Below are positions 22,616-34,737 of a DNA stretch of 64,000 nt, piece by piece; the first letter of the stretch is position 1; every line of letters starts with the position of its first letter. The DNA lies in the NCBI GenBank assembly GCA_900291925.1, contig UWYS01000015.1:372001-436000 (forward strand), in the 5' to 3' direction. Under the pieces are notes generated by a model that saw only the letters and a program-made list of their open reading frames with translations, searched no databases and was not told the DNA's origin. The position numbers were made by a program, and so were the translations under genes. Source of the DNA: Thecaphora thlaspeos. Taxonomy: Eukaryota; Basidiomycota; Ustilaginomycetes; Urocystidales; Glomosporiaceae.

Positions 22616-23587
22616 ACGATGCCCCATTTCCCAGCCTTTTTCCTACCCTTTTTTGTACATTGGGATGTCCTGGTTTTGTAGTTGACGGCAAATGGATTAA
22701 CGTGTTTGGCATCAAGTAATGCGCGCGTATGGAAGATGAAGTGCAACTTTACGATACGAGGCCGAGAAAGAGGGGAAGAAAGGGAAGAGGAAGGAGGAAG
22801 GAGGAAGGATGGACGTGCTTCGTTCTGAGCAATGGCAACGAGGAGGAGAGTGGACGAATGAGGGCGAGACGAGCAATCTCACACACGTGTTATATGTCCT
22901 TCGAGGGCGCAACAGGCTGGAGATGCCTCGCTGTGCTCCTCGCCAATGTCTCGAGACGATCTCCTTCCCCCCCCCCCTCCGGTGAAAGTAAAGGCAGTAT
23001 CCCTCGCTGACATCCTCCAGCGGCGCCTGGACGAGAACACAGCTTGAACTTACTATACCTGCGCTCCTGTTGTTGTTTTGTTAGCCGCGCCTGCTTGAGC
23101 AGAAACTGTGGACCAACACTTCTGTCAGGTCCCGCTGAACGCATAGAGGGAGAGTGTTTACCTTGTCGGCAGCAGCGACCACGGAAGAGACGCTCTCCGT
23201 TGAAGCGTTCCGCTCCCTCTAGGATCGTTCCCTTCAGACGGAAGACGACAGGACGGACTGGGTGCTCATACCACGACTCTGATGGGAACTGTGCGACTGT
23301 ACCGGTAAAGGATCATGGCCAGCTAGCCTTGGAAAGCCACGTCGAAAGCCACGTCGAGCGCTGGGCCAAGTCGCTGCGTGACGACGAGCTACGAATAAAG
23401 GGGTGGTTGAAAGGGCGAACTAGCAAAAGGGCGTAGTTAAAGACGCCGCGTCCCGTCTTACTCCACAATCACCGCCAAGTTGGACAGGCGGTATTATCCT
23501 CCAGCCATTCCTCCGCCCCTCTCGATTCTTCCCCAACCCTTGTACGTATCCTTCCACCACCACCACCACCTTCACCATCCTCCCACT
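22616..23587. other. Intergenic region
   Basis: About 970 bp with no coherent frame. A (CCA)n run at about 23553-23575 lies just upstream of the JmjC gene start. Confidence 0.5.
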
Positions 23588-24594
23588 ATGTTACCACGAC
23601 TCATCCGCGCAAAACCCCTACTCGCACACGTCGGTGCACTTACACCATCAACGTTCGTAGAACGCTCCCAACTAGCGCAACTTCCCGGTTTCTTTCCCTC
23701 TCTCGTTCGACGGACGAACGACGCCGAGGGATCGGTCGTCTGGCCTGCTCTGTCCGCTTGGTCTCACCGCGATCAAGAAGGTCACGAGACACTGCAGGGT
23801 ATGCGCAGGGATGATACGGAGCGTGTCTTTGTTCCTGTTGAAGTGTCAAGACCTGGAATGGGGTATAATACAAAAGGATGGGGGGAGGGGGAGGATGCCG
23901 GAAAAGGGTGGGGGAGAGGTTCGAGGTTCCTTTCGGTACGTTCTTTCCTTCCGATTCGATCGATTGAAAACGACGATCCAATCGTAGCCAACCCTTCATC
24001 GTCGGGTTTGCTTTCGTCTCGATACCGTTACTTTTCTTTCCAGGTTTATTCCTCGATACGTTCATCAACCATCCAGAATCCCGTCATTCGCACGACACAG
24101 CACCATCACGGATCGGGTACATGGCACAATATGATTTCCTCTCCCACTCTTCCTCTCTCTCACATGACGCACCCAGTCTACCACACACCACTGCGGGTCC
24201 ACGTGGTTCTTCCGAACAATGGCGAAGCAATCTCTGGATAGGACCTTCATCGACCTTCACACCAATCCATCGAGATCCTTACGAAAACCTCTTCGTCCAA
24301 GTGATAGGTCGAAAACGCATACACATCTTCCCACCTACAGCAGAACCTTCTCTCTACCTGTACGAATCCGGACCGCAGATCAATACGTCCAGGGTAGAGA
24401 GGGAAGAGATGTTGTTGCAACAGGGTAAAGAGAAGATGCAACATACCTGGCCTCTGCTCGACAAGGCTTTGGGCGCTACTCATTCCGTCGCTGTAGAGGT
24501 GGGTCCGGGAGATGCTGTTTTCATCCCCCGTGGCTGGTTTCATTGTGTGAAAAGCTTAGAGGTCAGCGTGAGCGTCAATTGGTGGTTCAGATGA
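23588..24594 (+). CDS. JmjC/cupin-8 dioxygenase-like protein with an apparent 1-nt frameshift
   Basis: Exon 1 (23588-23935) starts MLPRLIRAKPLLAHVGALTP; exon 2 (24044-24594) ends VSVNWWFR-stop; the intron is GTACGT..CCAG. The catalytic fold is clear in exon 2: FLDTFINHPESR, WIGPSSTFTPIHRDPYENLF with the His-x-Asp iron ligands, VIGRKRIHIFPP, and GDAVFIPRGWFHCVKSL with the distal His. Such Fe(II)/2-oxoglutarate enzymes hydroxylate proteins or RNA; the substrate is unknown. Exon 1 reads VFVPVEVSRPGMGYNTKGWG in one frame, but the family-like ERFEVPFG that joins FLDTF is in another. One extra G in the G5 run at 23910-23914 would make the whole gene one frame. Either this is a real frameshift (pseudogene) or a homopolymer base error. 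Confidence 0.7.
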
Positions 24595-24869
24595 CGCCGC
24601 TCGTGTTGGTGGATAGGGTGGGAAACGGACTGAAGGGAAATCTGCGCCCCTAAAGGCCCGGCGATAAGGCCGTCGTACAGCGGCCGTCAAGAGGGGAGGG
24701 GGGGGGGCAAGAAACGACACGACAATCGGACCACGCAAGAAACATGTTTGCGATTACTGTGTAAAGGAGTTTCTATCTCGCTCTCCAGCGAGTAGAGCTA
24801 GACTACAGGCGAGCCTGCGAAGAATCAACAAAGGGCGAACGGGCTACAGGCCGAACCGGAGCGACCCTT

Positions 24870-27601
24870 CTACTGCCGGTACAGCCTGTCGGCCATCGCC
24901 TTAAAGTGCCTCTCGAGACGGTCCGCCTCGTGCTGCGCACCCTTCCCACCGTCGAGCGTGATCGACTCGGTCAAGCCGGGCAGCGTCGTGGCGCCGTAAC
25001 CCAGCCATCTGCCCGGCGCGACGCCGAGATGCCTGTACCAGGTCCTTCCCGGCAGGCCGGCGGGGTCGATGAAACCCTGCTCAAATATGCGCACGTTCTG
25101 GTTGAGACGGCGCACGCGGTCGAGCAGCTTCCGGAGCGCGCGGTGGCCGTGGTGGTGCTTCGACGACGACGAGCGGCGCTCGAGGAGCTTGGCAATGGCC
25201 TTTTCGAGCACGGCGCGTTCCTTACCGACAAAGACGGCGGCGTGATGGACCTTGCGCAGGGCGCGCTTGACGCCCTTGAGGTTGACGCTGCCGTCGCCGC
25301 CCAGGTTGGCCTTATCGACCAGCTTCTCGACCTTCTCGAGGTATTCCTCGAGTTGGAGGGCGTACGCGGTGACGTTGATGGGCGAGAAGAGCGGGGCGGC
25401 GGTGCGGATGGCCGAGATGCCGAGAACCTTTGCCGCCGCTTCGTGCCGCTTGAAGCCAGGGTCGCCAAACTTCTCCATCCAGTGGAAACTGTGTCATTCG
25501 GTCAAAAAAAAGTTTGGGGATCTCGTGAGCTCAGCTGTTCTTCTCTTGAAGAACGATACTCCTTCCGCAGAGCCGCGACGCACCTGTCCATATTGGAGTG
25601 ATACATGTAGATCGGATCCTTGTTGGCGACTGAAGGTGTGAAGCCGACGTCAGTCGAGGCGACGCCGAGGTACTGGAGGAAAACGGTAAAGTCGGAACCG
25701 GAGCCGAGCGGGGTGACGGCGGTGAGGTTGGAGTGGGACCCGTTATCCTTGTTTGGGTCGGCGACCTCTGCGACGGCAGCCTTCAGGTGGCCCGACAACG
25801 ACGGCGACGCGTGTCCTCGCAGGCTAGAGCCCGCTACGGCGACATCGGCGTTGTGGTAGACGACGACATTCTCCTTGATCCAGTCGGCGTAGTCCTCGCC
25901 GAACTCGGTCGAGCCGACCAGGCCGTACTCCTCGGCATCCCAGGCGGCCAGCATGATGGTCCGCAGCGGACGCCAGCCGGCCTTGTACAGCTCGCCAAGA
26001 CCCTTGATCATCTCGTGGAAGGCGGCCGTACCACTGTTGGGGTCGGCGGCGCCGAAGCCGTGAGAGTCGATGTGGTTGCCAAGCACGACGACCTCGTCGC
26101 TCACCGTGCCCGGAAGGACGGCGTAGGTGTTCCAGATGTCGCGGACCTGGAGGTCGCCAAAGTTTTCGACGTGTGCGACGTCTTCGCTCGGTCCCGTCCA
26201 GTACTCGATGCCCGACAGGGCGCCCGGCATGCGCTTGTTGACGTCCTTGGCCAGCACGCCCTTGCCTCGCAGGCTCTCGAGCAGCGGTCGCGCGTCCCTG
26301 TAGGAGAGCGGCAGAGAGGGGATCTTGGGCAGGCTGTCGGCTGCCTCAGGTGCGATGCGAGTGGCGTTGCGGTACGAGGGCTTCCCCGGCGTGCCAGGGT
26401 CGCCCGGGTAGAAGGATAGCGCCTGAACCGAGCCACGCTGGATGGCGCTCGGGTGTCGGGCGGGGCCGTCCGGGTAGGCCTCGTAGCCGTTGTCGACGGT
26501 GACCTCGCCGTCCTCGATTGGGTCGGTATAGATGAGGCAGGCGACGGCGCCGGCCTCCTGAGCCGCTCGCACCTTGAGGCCGCGGAAGACGCCGCCGTAG
26601 GTGACAAGGACGACCTTGCCCTTGACGTCAATGCCCTTGGCGGCGAGGCCTTCAAAGTCCTCCTTGCGTCCCATGCCAGCGTAAACGAGCTGGCCGCTGG
26701 CCGCACCCGAGGCAGAATAGGCGTGGAAGACGCGAGCGCCCTTGGATGTCGAGGGGTCCTCGTCGATCACGTCCTCCTTGAGCGCAGCGGTAAAGTAGGG
26801 CTCTCGGGTGGGATCCTGGTCGCTGGGCGCCTTGGAGAGCGTGAGGCTCGAGTTGAGCGCGTAGTTGAGGTAGATCGAGTAGGTGTCGGTCCAGGCACGG
26901 GGACCAGTCGCGGAGCCGCGGCCGTAGACATGATCGCGGCTTTCGCTGGATCCGGCATCGAAGACAGCCTTCTTCCTGTCTTGGGGCAGCTCGATGCCGA
27001 GAAGGCCGGCCCATTCGTCGAGCAGGCGGCTGGAAAGCTTGTAGTCCTCTGGTGTCCCGGCGATGTGGACGTTCTCGGTGTAACGCTTGAGGGCCTCTCG
27101 GGCGCCGTCGGCCTTGGGCACCTGGAGGAACTTTGCCTCGAGAGCGCGGAGCGAGTCGGGAAGCCAGTCGGCAGGGCGATCGCTGTCCTTGCCGTGCGAT
27201 GCCGAGACGGGCGTAGGGTTGAACGACTCGAGGTTGTCCAGCGTGTCCTGGTAGCCTCGGATGCCGGCGGCGTGCGGGCAGGGACCGTGGGCTCGGTACA
27301 GCTGCGCCCTAATATCGCTCAACATGTCGGAGAGACCCAACGAGGGGACAGAGCCAAAGAGAAGGGCGTAGAGGGTGGCAAAAGCGGCGAGGAAGGCAAA
27401 GGTAATGGTCCTGTGGCGCTTAGTCGCGCGCGCAGCCGAAGAGAAGAATGCTGCGCCATCTCTGAGATCATCGTCGTCGTAGGCGAGCTGGCCGTCTCGG
27501 GGAAAGCGCTCGTCGTCGACGAGGAGCGGCTGAATGTCGTCCTTTTCGTCTACCGGCTCGTAGGCCTGCAGGGCCGAGTATCTCGGCGGAATGGGCGGCA
27601 T
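24870..27601 (-). CDS. M28 family metallopeptidase, glutamate carboxypeptidase II/PSMA-like (Vps70-type)
   Basis: Two exons, 27601-25584 and 25488-24870 (GTGCGT..ACAG), give 878 residues. A short cytoplasmic N-terminus is followed by one signal anchor near residues 66-84 (type II membrane protein). A PA-like domain (GKVVLVTYGG, AGAVACLIYTDP, GSVQALSFYPGDPGTPG) leads into the co-catalytic zinc peptidase: NHIDSHGFGAADPNSGTAAF near 510-530, AAWDAEEYGLVGSTEF near 546-562 and GSGSDFTVFLQYLGVASTD near 630. The junction restores HSNMDSFHWMEKFGDPGF. The C-terminal dimerisation region ends in ADRLYRQ. The enzyme probably cleaves acidic or other dipeptides at the vacuole or cell surface; yeast Vps70 is the nearest named relative. 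It converges on the JmjC gene with 275 bp between stops. Confidence 0.92.
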
Positions 27602-28371
27602 CGTATCGATGCAAGAAGCCGGAGCGGCAGCAAGGCGTTCTTAAGGTCAACAGACGTTGCGAGGGCGATGGTGGTGGAGGAGGCGGAAAAGAGGATGGTG
27701 GGAGAGAAAAGGGCCGCACACACAAGGTGAGCTGGCGGGTGACCCACCGAGCAAATCCGAAAAATCACGAAAGGCGGCCACCCTGGGGACGACGCCATGT
27801 AGCGACCGTGCGTCGTATCGATGTGTGGCGAGGAGGCTAACGCCGGCTCGGCCTGGCTCGTCTGGAGCTTGTCTGCTCTCGTCAAGACCTCACTCAGCAC
27901 CTACGTATGTACTATGTAGTGTAGTGTACCGACTGTACATAGCTCGCCGGCTGGTCGGCGCCTTTCGCGGCCCCGTCATGCACGATGCGCTCTGTGCGCT
28001 CTCCATCGTAGCCACACGGCAGAAGCGTACGCGTCAGGTCCCTGCGCTCGGGTCGATGCCTTCCGGACCGTTTCGGCCAGTGCGGGGTCGCCTCTCCTTC
28101 TGCTTGGATACGCAGCTTACATCGAGACAATTCCTGACGAACCGCACAGAGGCAACAGGTGCCGCACGCTCGCCGCTTCGCCGTGCTCGATCGGCACAGC
28201 CGGCAGCCAAGCATGACTTGGCCACCGCCCAGCGAAGAGCCAGCCTGGTGTCGTCTCGAGGCCAAGGCAGGTCAGAAGATGCTTCCATTGCCTGTCCAGC
28301 TTCGACCTTACGGCACAACATCAGCGACGCCATCACGCTCTGCAGAAGAGGTAAGCGGGGAAAGGAGAAGA
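27602..28371. other. Intergenic region between peptidase and hexokinase
   Basis: 770 bp, including TACTGTAC-like half sites and GTAC-rich sequence at 27900-27945. No coding frame was recognised. Confidence 0.5.
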
Positions 28372-30501
28372 TCACGCTTCGACCCTGTGGCCGCTCGCTT
28401 CTTGCTTGGCCGCTTGAAGAGCGCCGAGAGCAGCTGGTGGCAGCGGAGTGAGCAGACAGAGGCGATCGAGTGGGTGGCTCAGAGTGAGGAAGAGTCAGTA
28501 CCGCAGTCGACAACAGCCAGAAAGCCATCAGGGAGAGAGACGGGCGGACACTCACCACCGACACCACTGCCGTCCTTGGCAAGGCTGATCTTGACCCGCT
28601 TCTCGGCCGCCTCGCCCAGGAGATCCCGAAGACCTTCGCGCATGCGCTCCTCGAAGTCTGTCGGCAGTCGAGCAGCAATGATAAAGGGGCGAACGTGTCA
28701 GTGGACATTCGCGCCAGGTAGCTCCGGAACTAGCTCCACCACGACGCCCCGGCATACGTACGCGGGTAGAACTCGATCACGCTGCCGTCCATGCCGACCT
28801 TGACGCCCTCGTCCAGTCCGTCGCCCTTGCTCTGGACGTTGCCCGTCTGCACCAGCGTCGCTGCGATCGCGACCGAGCTCAGCCTGGCGGCTCTCGTCCC
28901 GACAATCTTGCAAACGCGGCGGACTGTCTCGATGTCCTCTGCCGAGATCTTGTCGGCGGGAATCTGCATCGTCTCCACGAGCACCTTGCGCGTCGCCGAC
29001 TTCGGCGAAGCGGCGTCCTCGGCATCGGCCTCGACCGCCGACATGTAGGCCGTGTCGAAGCCGTACTGTGTGTTCATCAACACCGAAGAGAAACTGCATG
29101 ATGGAAACAGGAGAACCGAAAAGTCAGCCCTCTGTTCGGCCGCCCAAGACCGGAACAGCGGCCATCGAAACTCACCCGCTGAACAGTGCGAGTGTGTCGA
29201 TCAGGTGCGTCAGCACGCAGCGCGTGAGCTCTCCGAGGTCTGCCGGCACAAGACGTGATAAGAAGAAGTAGTCGGTCAGAACCCTCGCCGGCGTTCGAGC
29301 TTAAGCATCGGCCTACCATTTTGCCCGCTCGGGACTTACACATTCCGCTGATCATCTTTTCAAAGACGTGGTTGCGAGGCCGGATCGACTCGCGGTCGAG
29401 CTGGTTGTCAAAGATCGTGACGGGCAAGGCCTCGCGCTGTGTAGGGTGAGTTGCGCCATCGCCGGGAGAGAAAGCAAGGGAAAGAAATGTAAGGACCGCT
29501 GGTCAGCATACTCTGCCGCGCCTTGTCCGAACAGGCTGTGTCGCCCTCGAAACTCACGTCGTCGTCAAAGCCGCCCCATTCTGTGTTGACGACCATGTGC
29601 CTGATGGAACCCTCGGCCAACTTGAGCTTCTTCACCTTGGAGATATCTTCAATGTAGGCGCCGTTGGTGCCGGTGCCAAAGATTGCGCTGATCAGGGCGC
29701 CGTTGGAGTGGTATGCGTGGGCGAGGAGGGCGCCGACAGTGTCGTTGACGAGGGCGTTGCAGCGGACCTTGATGTGCTTGCGGTCGAGGCTCTCCTGGAG
29801 CAGGCCGACGACGTCCTTGCCGGGCGCGTCGGGGCAGTCGAAGCCCTTTGTCCAGTGGATCAGATGGCCGCGGTCGAGGGCCGTCTGCTCGACGGGGAAG
29901 CTAAAGGTGAAGCCGAGCAGTAGCTCGTCGTCGGTCGATGCGCTGCCAAAGTCGGTCAGGAAGGTGTCGACGCTCTGCGCCATATAGTCGAACAGGTTCC
30001 GGGCGGGCCCTTGCTTGAGCGCGTCCGAACTGAGGGGGCGAAGGCGGCGGGAGAGGGCGGAGGGCGGAGAGGAGCCCGGGAGAGCGTGGGAACGGTAGAT
30101 CCATCAGCAAGCGCCCTCCATATTGATGCACCGTCTGTCGGGACGCATCCGAAGGAGGACGAGCGAGGGAGACGCTGCGCTCAGCCAGCCAGCGCTACCC
30201 ACACCTTGTACTTTTCCTGCTTCATGGTAAAGGCGCCCTTACCGTCGAGCGTGACCTCGCACACGCGGAGATTGGTGCCGCCGAGGTCGAGGGCGAGGTA
30301 GGTGCCCTTCTCGGTGCCGTCGGGGACGCCCGTGACAAACGAGGGAATCATCTGCATCTTTGCGCCGAGGTTGGCGAGGCCGTAGTCGTACAGCTCCTGG
30401 AAGCGCTCCGATAGTCTCTTGAGCATGGGAACGTCGAGCTTGAAGAGCTCCTCGAGCCAATCGAGCGCCTGCTCGCGCGTCACTAGAGGATGGGCCGGCA
30501 T
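28372..30501 (-). CDS. HXK: Hexokinase
   Basis: Seven exons: 30501-30203, 30029-29558, 29436-29340, 29239-29176, 29093-28762, 28657-28556 and 28433-28372. They sum to 475 residues, the normal fungal size. Motifs: phosphate-binding LDLGGTNLRV at 71-80, FSFPVEQTALDRGHLIHWTKGF sugar-site region, NDTVGALLAHAY, IFGTGTNGAYIED, VVNTEWGGFDDD and FEKMISGMYLGEL; the end is DGSGVGAALGALQAAK then a short tail. It phosphorylates glucose and related hexoses in the cytosol at the entry to glycolysis. I chose the ATG at 30501; an in-phase extension upstream begins only at a TTG. Every exon junction restores conserved hexokinase sequence, so the model is firm. No stop or lesion was seen. Confidence 0.95.
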
Positions 30502-31623
30502 GTCGGGCGTAGCGCGGAGGGGCGATTCGGGTCGGGTTCCGAACAAGCAGGCAGGCGGTCAATGAGCGGCGGCCGTGCGAATGGAGCAAAGCGCGGCAGG
30601 ATCCCGATGGCGAGGGCAGGGGAGGATGAGTCGAGCGAGGGAGAGACGGCGGTGGGGTAGATGATGACGGACGGCAAGAGAGAGATGCCAACACAAGCTG
30701 GAGGATGCCGCAAGCAGGGAGGGTCGACAGGGTCTGGTCGAGCAGCGAAGGTCGAAATCAGGGTGTGTGCCTGTGAGCGATCTGCGAAAGAGGCGGGCAC
30801 ATCGAGCAGCGGCGCAGCAGGCGCTTTTTCCACCAGCGTCCCACGGTCACCGTGCAGCCCCAGCGCGCCCCAGCGAGCCAAGCCGGACCAAGCGCAACAT
30901 CCGTCCGCACTTAAAAGGGTCAGCAGCACGGGTGCGTTGCGTCCCTCTGTCCCCTCTGGGCGTGTCGGGAGAGGCACCGACACCAGCGACGACGCCGGCT
31001 TGCTTGCACAGCGCTGTTGCCCATCCGCCAGCTGAGGCTGGCCAGCAACGGCCGCCTGCGCTTCGTATGAAGGGAGGCGAAGGCGAGCCGGACGAGAGAT
31101 GGGGGGCCACGCGACTTGCCTGCAGCAGGGGCCAGAAAGCAGGCCAGAAAGCAGGCCTGAACCGTCCGACGTTCCCTCGAAGCCAGCTTTCCTCCGCACC
31201 GACGCAGACAACGCTTGCCCCGGCCGGCCGATCGATCGGCGACTGCTGGCCGTTCTGCGTGGATATGGGCGTGGGAGACCGTCCGCTTCGGTGTCGTGTG
31301 GCGAAAACAGGGGCCGACTCAGCACGGCTAGCTGGGAGACGGCTACCAGTCACCGAGACCAACCGCCCGGCACGTCACCCTGTCGTCATCGGGTCTGGCT
31401 CAGCGTCTCTGCGAGAAGCACGCAAGGCAGTAGCGGGCCGTCCATCTCCACGGCTAGGAGAGGCTTGGAAGAACTTCGGGGGGGCCAAAGCTGCGACGGC
31501 TAGAGGCTGAGCGGAACCGCCGTTGCTTGAAGAGCAACACTCGATGATGGAGCGACGTGGCAGCGAGCTTTGGAGGGCGACTGCCAACATCGTCCCTACA
31601 ACGATCATTCAACACCAGCGACC
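30502..31623. promoter_or_regulatory. Divergent promoter region of hexokinase and an unknown nuclear-type gene
   Basis: 1.1 kb between diverging start codons. It includes a tandem ggccagaaagca unit near 31130-31155. No transcription-factor site was assigned. Confidence 0.4.
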
Positions 31624-33999
31624 ATGCCTCCACGCCGCCAGAAGCTCCATCGGCTATCGCTCGACCGCGTCAGCCTTGCCGCGCTGAGCCACATCAACAG
31701 AGCGGAACGCACTTGGCAGTACCTCTCACAACAAGCTTACCTCGCCCCAACTCGCGAGCAACACCGGGACGCAGAGCTGGACGGTAGACGGACGGACAGG
31801 AAAAGGAAGCGGCATTGCGATCGCGACAGCGAAGAGGGTCGAGGGACGACAAGTCTTGATGCTGCGACATCAGGGAGCCGTGTGCAACCGCCACGTCCTG
31901 CTCCTGTCGCACAGTCGACCGATCGACGCCCAGAGACCTCTCAAGATCATCTTCTATCGCTGCATCGCAAGAGAAAGGCGCCGCCAGCCTCTACCGCTTC
32001 TACGCTAGAGGATCCTCGGACGAAGCGCCCACGCACCAGGAGCCGAAGAAAGCCCGAGCTGGACGAAGAAAGAGTCCGAGGTGCGCACAACTCTTTCCTG
32101 GCTCGATATCGGCAGCGAAAGATATGCAGAGGTGGCACTGACTCAAACAGTGTCGTTCAGCATCCTTCAGTCTTGGAGACTCGGAAGCAGAGGCGCAGGC
32201 GGCGGGCCGAAGCGAAGAAGGGCCCAACAATACTCCCTGTACCGGGACAGGCAACGCAAGCGGACGGCCACAGCAAGCCTTCGAAGCGCCCGCGCGCAAA
32301 GGTCACCGCCACAGAGAGCAAACGTCGGACAATCCGTAGTCGGGACGAGCGGAGAGAAGACGACAACGCCAGGCTAGGTGCCAAGCTGCTAGACAAAGAC
32401 AAGAAGCTCAAGGCCGGCAGGCTTACGGTGAGCACTCGCCGCCCCAGGGAAAGGTGACGATGGTTGTGCCATGCCCGCGGGTCCCCATCTGCATCTCGCT
32501 GATCGCCGCACGACTTTCACCGTGAAATCATCCTCGGAATGCCAATCTTCGTCCGACTGCAGCTTGGCGTCTTTGGCAAGGGCGTGGCGTCGCGCAATGC
32601 GGGCCGGACAAATCGCTACGAGCATGTCTTTTCAGAGGAGAGATTCCTGGCCGGCGGCGAGAGGCGTCGACATGAAGGAGATTACATCGCAGCGTCATCC
32701 ACGTCCGGCTCAAGCCTGCAATTCGGGAGCAAGGAACGCCACGACGCCGCCTCGACACGCAACAGCCGAGAGCGCAAAAGGGGAGGACTGCGTCGCCACA
32801 GAGATGCAGCTGTCTCCCTCTCGGTCGTAGCCTCGGACGACAACATACTAGTTGGTGTAGCGAGACGTGTTCGAGTCGCCTCCACCGATGGCGGCACGGA
32901 TGGCCGTCAAGCCTCGTCGGAAGAGTGGAGAAGCAGCGAGCATTCAGCTCGATCCAATAAGCTTCGCAGTATGCAGCAGAAGGCAGGAAAGGAGCGCCTC
33001 GAGAAGCGAAGTCGGCACGGTCACCTTCGAGGACGAGCCCAAAGTCCAACTTCCTCCGGCTCATCTCTCTCTTCGCCTTCCATGGCCCGGCTGCCGAAGA
33101 GGGAAGCCGGCCTACCCCGCGAGTCAAGGACAACCGCTAGGATCCGAACGCCTCATGTGGCACTGATGCACGACTACTACGCCCTCAACCCGAGCGCGCT
33201 GGCCAATGGCTGGCTGGCAGAGCGGCCACGAGACGTGTCCATCGTCGAGACCGACTCCAATGGAACGCCGTCATCTTCGAACACTACGCCTGCGCGGCCG
33301 ATAAGTGCGCTGGCACAGGAAGCCGTTCGTCGTAGACCCATCGAGCCTCTGCCGAGGACAAGACGACGTCGCGCAAGTCAGGATAAGGATAGGGTCCGCG
33401 AAGGAAGATTGGCCGGCCAGACGACTCAGATAGGCCGTCCACTTTGCGGCATCGACGAGCTGGATAGGCTAATACGAGCTTGCGACCAGGGCGAACTTGT
33501 CAGCTCGGACGAGGAGAAGGTGGTCGACCTCAATGTGCGTCCGAGCGGCAGGCACGAGCCGGCGGTCATCGAGGACGCCGAGGATGAGGTCAGGATAGGC
33601 ATCGGAGATCCTATATTGCCCGCCATGAGATTGACCCGAGCCGCTGCCCTCCGCGATCTCGGTCAAGAAGCGGACGCGCTTCTTTTGACGGACCGAAGGC
33701 CAGGTAGGCCTTGCCAGTCTACATCTTCGGATGGCGACAGCCGGTATGCATTGCCATGCAGAGGACATGATGCCAAGCCTGACCTGTTCTTGCAGGGTCG
33801 CGAAGAGCAAAACACGCCAACGGCGCCGCCGGAGATGTTGGAGCATCGGATGCATGTGTACAAGACGGAGGCGAGCGGAGACCGATGCTCGAGTTGCGGT
33901 ACCTCGTGTTGCTCGCCAGCTGAAGACGGCCAAAGAGGCATCATTGGGAAGGCGAGAGACCGGGCGTTTGGCGAGTGGACAGACTTTTGGCGGACTTGA
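31624..33999 (+). CDS. Basic, Arg/Lys-rich protein of unknown function
   Basis: Two exons, 31624-32427 and 32563-33999, give 746 residues; the intron is GTGAGC..GCAG and the junction reads AGRLTLGVFGKGVASRN. The first exon is strongly basic, with many Arg/Lys clusters (RKRKRH, KRPRTRSRRK, RKQRRRRRAEAKK) that look like nuclear localisation or nucleic-acid-binding stretches. The second contains FSEERFL, an acidic IDELDRLIRACDQGELVSSDEEKVVDL segment and a Cys-bearing C-terminal part (DRCSSCGTSCCS) before FGEWTDFWRT-stop. I do not recognise a domain. The conserved look of LGVFGKGVASRN..YEHVFSEERFL suggests a fungal-specific motif. A chromatin or RNA role is inference from charge only. Confidence 0.7.
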
Positions 34000-34517
34000 C
34001 TAAGTGCCATTTGCTTCTCATCCTCTCTCCTTTCCCACCTACCGACTTGCCTGGGATAGTTTGTACATGTTCGACCGTTCCATTCTGCGGCACGGCGAAA
34101 ACGAGGGGAGAGGAGCTCAGGAGTTCTGTGGTGCCAAATCAGAGGGCCAGCGAGTGTGCAGCTCTGTCTGTGCGGCGAGAGAGTGGATCGCGCCGTCAAC
34201 GGAGGTGGCCTTCGATATGAAGTGGGCGGCGGCAGAGTGGCCGCGGTGGTGGCGGTGATCGAAGCGCAGGCCAGGCAGGGGCGTCGATCACCGACGCGCT
34301 GGCCACCTTTCTTGGGTAGGGAGGTCGGATCCGGAAACGCAGCGGGCCAGGAAGGCAGGCACTGACGACTCCACCTCGAGCCACGCTCACACCTCGCGGC
34401 GTTTCCCTTGCTCTGAAGCAACACCTCCACCACCAACACCACCACCAGCGAGCTCGCCTCTTCCCACCGCTCCCTCGCCAGCCACGACAGTCGTCAACAA
34501 GACCAGGCTGCACCCAA

Positions 34518-34548
<31 letters not shown>

Positions 34549-34737
34549 TTCGGTCTTTGCCTTCGTTCCGAACTTCCAGTCCACTTCTCTATCGCACCAG
34601 TACCTCCATTCTCTCTCTCTTTCGCTTCTCCCTTCTCGCACGCCTCCCCGCGCCTCTGCGTGATACTCCTTTGTCCCCGCCCCCCACGCGCGCACCTCTC
34701 CCCAGCTCCCTTTCAACCCCTCGCACGCTCGCCAACC
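34000..34737. promoter_or_regulatory. Promoter and 5' leader of the proteasome subunit gene
   Basis: About 740 bp between co-oriented genes. It contains the CCAG tetranucleotide repeat at 34518-34548 and a pyrimidine-rich stretch up to the ATG at 34738 (context CAACCATG). Confidence 0.4.
34518..34548 (+). repeat. (CCAG)n tetranucleotide repeat
   Basis: About eight CCAG units in the probable 5' leader of the PRE5 gene. Confidence 0.9.
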
